This document shows positions 49,960-60,200 of a stretch of 64,000 bases of DNA, one piece after another. Every line of letters begins with the position of its first letter. Position 1 is the first letter of the stretch. The notes under the pieces were generated by a model. That model ran no database searches. It saw only the letters and a list, made by a program, of their open reading frames with translations, and was not told where the DNA came from. This DNA comes from Tiliqua scincoides. Taxonomy: Eukaryota; Chordata; Lepidosauria; Squamata; Scincidae. The translations under genes and the position numbers were made by a program. The DNA is taken from NCBI RefSeq assembly GCF_035046505.1, contig NC_089829.1:9945396-10009395 (forward strand), given 5' to 3'.

Positions 49960-50978
49960 AAAACAGAATTATCTGTTTAATGAGGGGAGGGATATGCACC
50001 AAGTAGTTCATTTTCGGGGGCAGAGACAAACCATTCATAGTCTGTAACTCCAGAACATTCTTCTGTTGCTCTCTGTCATTCGGCAGTTCACACATGTAAA
50101 GAAGTAGCCATGAATGTGTGAAGAGACAGGTTGGGTTCCTTACTCATGAGGAGACTACAAAGGCTTCAGCCTCTTGCTGTAAGAAAGCCATCTCCAGATG
50201 GCTGATCCATTGCAGACATGTGTTGGGGATCAGATCTAATGGCTGGGAATGCTGGAATGCATTCCCAGTTCAAGAGGAACTCCAGAGGAATTCCCAATTC
50301 CTCCTCCAGCTCAAGAAGCATGCTGGAACTCTCACAACCAGCAGATCTACCCATGAATGAACAGATCTGCTGGCTGGGAGCCCGTCCAAGAATCCTTGCA
50401 AGATCTGTTCAGACAGTGTGGGAATGCAATCCTCCTCTTTAGAAAGGAACTAAACCTGGAAGCAGAGCATTGATCAAATACAGCTCTGGTGCAGTACAAA
50501 GAGCACTGATTTTCAGGAGAGCACCCCAAGGAAAATGCTGATGCAAATGCACCCTAAGTTAAGAGACAGAGAAAATTCAGAACTCTAAGATACAAAATAT
50601 TTGTTTTCCTAGTCTAAAATATTTTTAAAACATTAAATCACACCTATGCCTTTGTATTATCACCACTCCCTCTCCACAGGTAACCTAAAGTGCCTTAAGC
50701 TTCAGCCGAATACTTGGAAGGGGACAAGAGTGACCAGTGTCAATGCAGCACAATGAGACACACCAGCCCTTCTTTTTAACGGAGGCTGGATGCAGCAACT
50801 ACACCTATTCCAATCCGCAGTGGAACTTACCAAACCCCACCAACTTTGTATACCTACACTGCTTTGAGTATTTTTAGGTTTGCAAAGAAAAGGAGTCAGG
50901 CTCTCACAGCCAGTTAAGTGCATTTAGTGAAACATCATAGGAAATGGCAGCAAAGACCATGAGCAGATCCACAGCCAG
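49960..50978 (-). other. PINK1: PINK1 3' UTR (inferred)
   Basis: About 1 kb between the stop codon and an ATTAAA read on the minus strand at 49976-49981. It includes an 11-bp perfect inverted repeat (CCAGCAGATCT at 50338-50348 and its complement at 50363-50373). The end is tentative. Confidence 0.4.
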
Positions 50979-51236
50979 TCAAGATGTGCTTCTCCAAGAG
51001 CAGAGCAGGGCAGTCGCCTCCCAGAGATCTTCGTATTCCAAGTTTGCCAAGAAGCATCTCTTGAGCTTCATTTCGACCCGGCTTCCGTCTCCTAATCGAT
51101 CCGTCAGTAAGGTGGCAGCTGATTGGTGAAGAAGCCAGCCAACCACCTTGCCAGGCTTCAGGTCCTTTGCATCCAGAATGTTTTCACCCCAGAGGCTCAG
51201 ATGAAGAACATTGGCTGCTACTCGGGAGGAGAGTCT
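50979..51236 (-). CDS. PINK1: PINK1 exon 8 (last)
   Basis: 85 codons and TGA (50979-50981). [38 protein letters not shown] and [10 protein letters not shown] match the human C-terminal extension. Confidence 0.95.
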   Translation of the reverse strand, partial: RLSSRVAANVLHLSLWGENILDAKDLKPGKVVGWLLHQSAATLLTDRLGDGSRVEMKLKRCFLANLEYEDLWEATALLCSWRSTS

Positions 51237-54200
51237 CTGAAAGGGAAGAGGAATTGGGAAATTCACAGACCTGCCTGAATCACTGAGGGCCCAATCTTCT
51301 CCAACTTTCCAGCACCGGAGCAATGTCAATGCAGCCCTGAAGTAAGGGAACAAATGTTCCTATGCCCTAAGGAGGCCTCTGTGACTACTTCTCCATCACA
51401 GGAAGCAATGCATACCCCATTGGCACAGCAGCACCGGCACTGAAAAATTGGATAGGGTTGGGCCCTAAGCCTCTGGTCTCTGCTTGCAAACATCTTTAAG
51501 GGCTTTCTAGAAAGCAGTGGCATAGCTAAGGGGGGAGGGGGTACATTGCCCCGGCTATCACACCTTGAGGTGGTGTCTTAAAGGCCTTTGAAAAGCCTCT
51601 TTCAGTTTTTGGTGAAAACCAGTAGTGTCTTTTGAAGGCCTCTAAGGCACTGTTTGGAGAGTGTTAAAAAATGGGGGGAGGGTAATTATGGGGCATGTTA
51701 AAAATTTCTGTGCCCCTTGGGTGCCAGATACCAGATACATCACTGATAGAAAACACACAAGCCAAGGACCAAGAGTCCAAGATAAGCCTGTTCAGTTGTA
51801 GCTCAATCCTAACTTGTGCTGGAACAGGCAGGCCAGTGGGCCTGTGTTGTATCCAGCGCAGGGTTTGGGCGCTTAGTGCCTCAGCCCGGGACAAGAGGAA
51901 TCGCTTCCCCTTACCCCAGGAAGAGCCACTGCGGCCCCAATGGGTCTACTTGGATCTGCGCCACCTCCAGAGGTAGCACAAATTCGAGCAGCCCGGGACT
52001 GACCCAAGCTGCCCAGGAACAGAGTTAGGATCCAGCATAACCGCTGGATCCTGGTCCTGCCTCCCACTTCCCACCTGCCCACCCCTGGGAACACCCACCC
52101 TCCCCCTGCCCCAGAATGCCTCCCTCCCTTCTGTCTCCTCCCTGCCCTTCTCAGACCCTTGTGTAGCCTGAGCTCAGCCAGCGCGAACTCACCTTCCCCA
52201 GGGCCCGTGACGGCCTTCATGGGCAATAGGCTGAACTTCAGTGCCTTCATTTCAGTGGCAGTGTTTTCAGTGCCTTCATTTCCCCCCTCTAAAATTTAAA
52301 TGGTGTAGGTCAGTGTTTCTCAAACTGTGGGACAGGACCCACTAGGTGGGTCGCGAGCCAATTTCAGGTGGGTCACAAAGCACCTAGCTAACTGCCTCCA
52401 GAGTGGCGCGAAAGTGTTTTATGGCACTTTCGCGACACTCTTGGGCTGGTGCAAGAGGCTGGCGCCAGCCTAACATCATGTTAGGATTGCGCCCTTAGTC
52501 AGATAATCACCTACAACCCTATTTCGCCTACTCCTGCCTTCTGTGATGGGGTTGGTGTGTGTCTGTTTCTCAGTGATTTCCCTCAGAGCTTGCAAGGCTC
52601 TCTCTGGGTGGTTTGCTTGTCTTTCACTCTTCTAGCCTTCTGGTGGCAGACAGTGATTTATTCTTTAAATTCCAAAAGGCATCTGGAAAAATGGTGACTT
52701 AAATACTTCAGGTCAAATAATCCATAAAGCCAATAGAGGAGGTCACCTCAGGCTGGAGGTTGGGAGGGGCTGTGCCCACTGCTCCTTCTCCAATCACTAG
52801 ATTTTAAAAGGTGGACCAGGGTGTCCACCCTCCTGTCCTGCACACTCCCTCTTCTGCTCAGTTTCACTGCCAGGTAAAAGGGGTGGCATTTGATGCCAGC
52901 TGCCCCTACCAAATGCCTGCTGTTGCTTTACATTCATCACTGATTTCTGCCATTTATGGCCTTAAGTCACCTTCCTTCTGCTTTTGTGTTTTTATGGGAC
53001 ATTGGACTATTAGCATTGTATACTTAATGAATGATGCTTTTGTCACTTGTTTTTGCTGGTTTTGCCAGCTGCTTTGGGTGACCTATGGTGGTGTGGAAGG
53101 TTGGACAGAAGTGCTTTTCATTAATTTAATAAAGAAAGGACTGGTTCCCACAGTTATATCTGCCACTCGACAACTGCCCCATCCAAGTGGCAACCTGTTT
53201 CATGCAAACGGCGAATCCCAAGAGCTTAGACAAAATGTTCATGTCATTTCACATAGTTCACATGTGAACCACAGACTGGTTCACATAGTTCAGCTTCTGC
53301 TTATCAGGTGTGCAGGGTGGAATCAAAGGCAAGCATTATCTGAGAGCTCAAAACATTCTGGTACATTATGCAAACTGTGGCAGGGAGAGAATTGGCTACT
53401 CTGCCCTGAAACTTGAAAAAGTTTGTGAAGTCAACTTTGCTCTCTCTGAAGTTGAGAATGAGCCAGCTGTACTAACTAAGGAAGATTTTGGTGACAGCGT
53501 ATTCTTATATCAACTGAAATTGGTCGAAGGAAAGTGACTGCCTAGTTTATATTAACTAGATTCTAATGTACAAGAAGTTCCTGAAGTTGAAGGTCAGCCT
53601 ATTGCCCATGAAGTTACACAAGGACTAAAGTCTGGGTTGGCACGACCATCACTGTGAAAGGGCTCATGGACATGAGATCAATTCTCACCTTGCTGGGATC
53701 TCGCCGAAGCAGCATCTCAACCAATTTTTTCACTTCCAGGGGCAACATCTCAGGCAAGGGTGGCAGCTCCTCATCTTGGTAGCTCCTGCTTTCCAGACCA
53801 GCTTCACCTTTGTAGAAAGGGTTGCACATGCCAAAGATCTCGTATGCAATTGCTCCAACTGCCCATGTGTCTGTTTTGGTGTAATCTATCACAACTCCTG
53901 GGCCAGGGGTAGCCGTGACTACCTGTGGAAGGAAAGACCAGGAAGGAGAACAGATTTCTGACATTACACTCATTTCCTTTCAGTGCAGAACTGCCTGCCA
54001 TGGCTTCAATAGCAAACCAGACACTAACCCGGAGGAGGTTTCTTTCACAAGGCTGAGATGGATATGCCCCATGAATGTGGGGTAGAAAACCTTCCATAAA
54101 GGACAATTTTCCACAACCAAAATTTTCCATTACTAAATATGCCTTAGGTTTATCGCAGTCTTCAGTAACGTAAAAACTGATACAATATTAGTCAAACTGG

Positions 54201-57200
54201 ACTATTTCAAAGTGGTCATTAATGTATTCAAGTGACCCACCTTGAAAGCATATACAGATATAATTATTAAACTAACAATGTTTTTGGTGCCTTCATTTCC
54301 CCGATCTAAAATTTAAGTGGTGTACGTCCGTGTTTCTCAAACTCTGGGTCAGGACCCACTAGGTGGGTCGCAAGCTGATTTCAGGTGGGTTGCAAAGCAC
54401 CTAGCTCACCTGCCACTGAAAATACAGAGCTGAAAATACTGGGTCCAGAGCTGCTTGGCAGGGTGGTCTCCCGGCAGGAGAGAGGCATGGTGTGCTTTGC
54501 CCTGAATAGGTGGGAAGATGGGATGCTGGAATGGGGGGAGGGTTGTGTGGTTGGAGAAGGATTAAAGTCTGTGTTCTCCCTTGACTTCTAAGTTTGAATT
54601 CAGAGTGATGCAAAATAACACCAGGAGTGTGCTCTGTAATGCTGCCTTTGGCTGACTGTTACTTAAGTTTGAATCCCAAATTGATGATGTTGCTTCTGGT
54701 CATGACATCACTTCCAGGTAAATGACATCACTTCTGGTGGGTTCCAACAGATTGTCATTCTAAAAAGTGGGTCCCAGTGCTAAAAAGTTTGAGAACCACT
54801 GGTGTAGGTGAAGCTTATTATCATGTCTTAAAATATTTAAAAATTAAGCTTTGTATTTTTTTAATATAAAATTTAAACCAAATTAAGTGTGCTTTGTTGA
54901 ATCTCTTTCTCTAAAATATTTTGGTTCGGCTGCTCTTGGCTACTAGAACAAACTTCTGAGATGTTTACACAGCATAAAAAAGCACACTATTAAGGGTCAG
55001 GATTACCGAATATCAGCCAAACATGAAAAACTGGATTCAAATTAATTTGGGGCCCTGAAAAATTTTCCCTTTCAAATTTTTCCAAAAAATTCACCACAGT
55101 GCCAGAGACCCAGAGGATATTGGGGCCTAAGAAATCCAAAGTCCCCAGCAGAATGTGATGAACGCTTGTATAGCAAGAGTCCCATGGTCCAATGCCTGGC
55201 AGCCAAACTGCTTAAGTGGCTTACTAGAGCCTCTAGGGAACCACCTTGCCATAATTACTCAATTCACCCAGATGATGTGGCTGCCATTATTCCTCCTCCT
55301 CTTCCCATTCCCAGGATTCCAAAAGGATGAGGGGAATGGGGCAGAAGATGAAGCACAGAGGAGAGTAGTTTTTGGAAGTTTTTCTGCTCCACATTCATGG
55401 GGCACATCCATCTCAACCTTGTGTCAGTACCCTCCTCCAGGTTAGTGTCTCAGTCGCTAGTGAAGCACGACATTCAGAGGCAAGAGTATGGGATACTTCA
55501 GCCCACTACTTTCTTCTACTTCATTCCCCATTTCCTTATCAAGTCCAGAGAGTGTGATAAAGAGTGTGAGAAGAGGGTAGGCACAGGTGGTCACATTCTG
55601 CCTATCCATCACCTAGGGGAACCACCCCAGTGGGCCTCATGTATGGGCGGACCCTGGCAAGGTTCAACTTCCAAGAATCCAGTGCCCAAGAATCTATCTC
55701 TGAATCTTATCCCATGAGAGCTTCTGCCCTAATCCGATTTATTTCCGTTGGCCTTTGTTGCTCTATTAGGAAAAGAAACAAACCCTACCCAATTTCTTGA
55801 TGCCTATATATGGGGCACAGCATGTTAAGATGACTGTTACTTTAAAAAGTCTAAGGAGACCAAGAATTACCTCTGGTGCCATTAGGCAGCTGTTGCCACC
55901 ACGATCCACATACCAGCTGGTAAAAGGGAGTTTCAAGCCAATTTTTTCATCAGCCAAACAGCAGCCAAAATCTGTGATCACCAGCCATGGGCACCCAGCT
56001 GCAAACAATGGGAAGGAAGTTGGTAACTAAGCAGGCCTGCCCTGCAGCTAGGAACACAGAATGGAGAGAAGAAGCAACTTCTGGTCTGCAATGTTACACT
56101 GGAATCCAGTACCCGGGGGGGGGGGGGGGAAGAGATGTCCCTTGTGTAAGCCCTGAAATGGAATACAAAAGGGATTTGATATGGCTTGCAAGGAAGACCT
56201 CCCCAGAGGATTTGCTATTAGTCATGTAATTCTAAGAAAATTCATTTTAACTGCACCAGAATATGTTGCTGAAACCACGCAAGCTTCCAAATTACACACA
56301 ATTCTTCCACAAGCCATTTCAGTTCGAAACAGATTTCTTGTTTTTCTTTCTCCTATGTTGGTCCCCAAAGAAAGAAAAATAAAACATAGGGTAAATCCAA
56401 CTGTACTGTTAGGTGCTTAGTGATCAATGGTAAGGCATAGGTGCTAAGATCATTAGACCAACTGTGGAGCCTGGCAACTCTCCTTCACTTTAATAGGAAA
56501 GCCTCTTCATGTACATAACATAAAACTGGCTTGGTTCAGTCAACTAGTACAGCCCTGCCTTTATGATCTTTTTAACTTGCATGTCCATGGCAAAGGTTTA
56601 ACCTAATGTATGTACTGCCAGTGCCAGTGTGGTCAGCACTTGTTCCTGGCAGAACAATGGGCTAGGAGGAAAACACTGGCACTCGTTGCGTTTCGCTCAA
56701 ACTGTCCAGTGATCAAGTCCATCAATCCAACCAGGATAGAAAGAAAGTTTAGAGGCTGAGCAGACTCTCCAGAGCTGCAAACATGAATCTTTTCCAGGCC
56801 TACATGGATTTGCCAGGGATTGTACCTGCCATCTCCTGCTTACAAGCAGGCACTGAGCTCATGGGTGTTTCTGCTACACCTATAAAGCTCTTTTCTACTG
56901 AGTAAGTCCATGCTGCTCAGTATGGCCAGCTCAGTATGAGTTACTGGCAATAACTCTCCAGAGGCTCAGAGGTCTTTCCCAAATGTACCTGAGGATGCCA
57001 CAAGGGACTGAACCTGCATGCCAAGCAGGCACTCTGCCACTGAGCTACAGCTTGTGCACTTGTGTGCTTCCCAGAAAGGCAAAAACCTGCTTCATTGGGG
57101 GGGGGGGGGCTTTCACTGAGACAAAGCAACATCCAGATAAAATCTACCCCGCAGCCACAGGGCTGATCTGATTTGGGCAGCCGTTGCAACTGCTATTGAA

Positions 57201-60200
57201 ATCCAGGGCTGTTGGTGTTTGCTGCACTCTTAGCTGGCTTGGTTCCAGCTAAGAAAATATGCCCCAGTGGCTGTTTGGAGGGGAAATGGAGCCAACACAA
57301 CCACTTCTGTCCATCTTTCACAGGGCTGTTAATTATTCGGCCCTGAATGCTCTTAGTGCCTGCCTGCTTGACTCCAAGTGGGTAGAACGATCACTCCAGC
57401 AATTAACAACTTGGTTCCTGCGGCTGACAGTCGAAAGTGGCACAGCCAAGGCACGTTCGGCTTCAACAGACCATTTCCTGGCCTGGTTATCACTTAATGC
57501 TTAACAATCCTGAAGTGCTGAGTTACTAGGCAATTTGTGCTCCAGACACCGCAGCTGTGCAGCCAAGCAGGCTACAGATGGCAGAGGGCAAGGCACTGGA
57601 GAAAATCCATCAACACCTTTGCAAAGCAGGGGTGAAGTTCGAGGTCAGCCATTGTGGGCTAACCCACATTCATGGTGTCTTGATTTAATTCTTACAATTT
57701 GGAAGCTAGAATGATCTCTGAAAGTTGCCTTCGTTCCTGAGGCAGGTTCAGTCATACCCCCACACTGCCAGGGTTGGCTCAACACTTGTGCTGGGAGCTT
57801 GAGACAAAAAGGAAGCTGCCGCAAGTCACAACGGAGCCACAGTAATTCATGCCCCACCATGATTCAGATGGGGCTGCTATAATGCAGTAGCTCTACCCAA
57901 GGCTGCACTGAGAAAGAGCATCCAGAAACAGCTATTGGTGCAGAATGCATCTGGGGCCAGGAATTGGAGCATGCAACACTGGCTGTCCCACAACTGCACT
58001 GGCTCACAGACAGTTCCAAATGCTAGTTTAACCTGTAAAGGCCTAAAGAACCCAAGTGGACCCAGAATAACCTTAGGGGATACCTTTCTCACAAAAAGAT
58101 CTGCTTTGGGTGCCCCTGCTGTCCTCAGGTGGGCAGCTACTCAAGACAGGGCCTTCTTCATGTTGTGGTCTCCTCTTCTATGGATGTTTTCCTTGCTCCC
58201 AGGGCCAGTGCCAGGTTGTGCCAAGTCCAGCACCAATCAATGGGTTCTTAATGGGCACATGCAGGGTCCTTCCATGCCCTAGTTTCCTGCTGGCTCTCCT
58301 CCTCCTATTATTAGTCCAATGGGCTCGTCACTTCATTATTATAAAAGTATTTGTCTTTTATGAACTAGCTGGTTTCCCTCCTCCTTCCATCTGTATCATG
58401 CCTCGTAGGAAGCAAGTTATTATTTTGAGCTGTCAACTGGCCCTCTGCTATGGCAGAAAGACAGCATGCTATAAATTACAAAACCACCAACAAATGAAAC
58501 AAAGAAAATTCAATTTATTTAAATGTATATGAATAATCAAGCAAGGTTTCCTCCACTGTATGACACCCCTAACAGCAATGCCTCAGTATCATATATGCCA
58601 TACAGATCTAGCAGCAGCTGATATGCAAGTGACCTGGGCAGCTACATTTCATGCTTCTGATTTTAGGACCAAAGAAAGAACTCTTAAGAGCATCAGAAGA
58701 GCCCTGGATGCATGGGGTCCAGGATTCTGCTCCCCACTGTGGCCAACCAGTTGCCTCCAGGAAGCCTATGAGTACGGCACGAAGAAAGCAGCCCTCCCTC
58801 ACCGTTGCTCCTGAGCAGCTGGGATTCAGACATATACTACCACTGAACCTAAAAGTTTCATTCAGTCACAGACCTCTCCCCCTCCTCCATAAATGTGCCT
58901 AATTCTTCTCTTTGAGCAAAAGGAGTACATCTGTGATCAACTTGCAGAAGCAAGTTGTTCAAGGTAATTCTGCACTGAGCAAATTTAAGAAGAGATCCCT
59001 TTGGTCTGCCCAGAATCTGCTGCCTGTCAGTCCCACACAGGATGATAGCATTATTCCTACAGAGTGCACTTCCCACAATTGCTTCTCTGTAATTTTAAGT
59101 CACTCACACGGACTTCATGCCCAGCTAAGGGTCACCAATAGTCCATGCTACATACCTGAATCAAACTCAACAAGGATGTTGTCTGACTTTAAATCCCTGT
59201 GAGCTACTCCGTGTCGAATGAGATGGTCAACCCCTTCCAGTAACTGCAGGATCATCATGGTACCCAAGTGGGCATCAGGGATCCTCTCACTGAGGTACTG
59301 ACGCAGAGTACATGGATAACTGAATGGGACAAGCAAGAAGAAACAAGCAGGTCATGGTGGATACCCAACTGGCTCCAGAGGTAACAAACAGCTCTGACTG
59401 ATAGCAGAAACTTGGTCTCTCTTTCTCTCCCCCCTCCTCATCTCTGGCTGCAATTCCTGTACTCTAACATCCAAGATCAGAAACAATCACAAGGAGTTGG
59501 CTTTCCCATGCATACTACATTCTGTGGAGCTGATTTTTAAGAATCACAGCTTTCCTAATTTTATTTTCTTCATTTTCTCTATCACACTTCTCATTCTCAA
59601 GGCTTAAAAACATGAAGATAGTAAACTGTTAAAGGTTCCAATGTATTTGTGATGTACCTCTTATTTCCTGTGAGTTTCCTTATCTTGTGTCCTATGGTTA
59701 TATTCCCCTATACCTGAATGCCCACAACTATTCCTCACTTATTGAAGTTTCTTCTTTTAACTTCTACAAAAGTTCCAGTACTCAATCTAGAATAAAACAC
59801 AACCATGTTTGTTGTGCTACATTGATTATCTATTTATACCCTTGGATAAAAAAAATGCAAGTAGTAAATACCTTCAGCCACTGGAACAGATGTTTTAAGC
59901 TACTGTATTGATTTAGAACTTCAGGATCTGAAGTGGTTTTCTGCAGAATAACAGCAGCTTTTGATTAGCAAGAACAAGTACCTGAAGGGAGGTCTGTCAT
60001 CACTCCAAGGCACCACACAGCTCAATGCACTTGAAAGCAGAACAATGATCTTTTTTTTTTAATCACGAGGACAAGAACCTTGTAGGCATATAGAAAACGA
60101 ACTTCCACAATCTCACTCAACTTACTTCTTCATCACCAGGAAGAGTGTGCGGCTGTGCCCAATTCCGGAGGGATTCAGTGTGGCGGGCAGAACATCTGGG

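Larger units (their letters stand above)
43414..49960. other. AGMAT-PINK1 intergenic region
   Basis: From AGMAT exon 1 to the inferred end of PINK1. It holds a 13-G run (43740-43752), a SINE split by a CR1, an inverted CR1, a SINE 3' part (48425-48530) and duplicated segment B. 43500-44060 and 48540-49025 show nothing else recognised. No gene between AGMAT and PINK1 is seen. Confidence 0.7.
51237..53688. other. PINK1 intron 7
   Basis: Holds a Harbinger-like MITE (51287-51465), a long Harbinger-like repeat (from 51797), a hAT fragment fused to a Harbinger-type right end (52311-52497), a foldback half (52775-52870) and an unexplained open stretch (52811-53537). Confidence 0.6.
53923..55870. 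other. PINK1 intron 6
   Basis: Holds a complete hAT MITE (54328-54801) and a foldback-family copy (55280-55560). 54810-55270 is AT-rich and not recognised. Confidence 0.6.
55999..59155. other. PINK1 intron 5
   Basis: Holds G runs (56115-56129 and 57097-57109), a reversed tRNA-type SINE (about 56940-57060), a related piece (56755-56880) and a worn LINE fragment (57895-58350). 56200-56740, 57180-57890 and 58480-59150 are not recognised. Confidence 0.55.
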
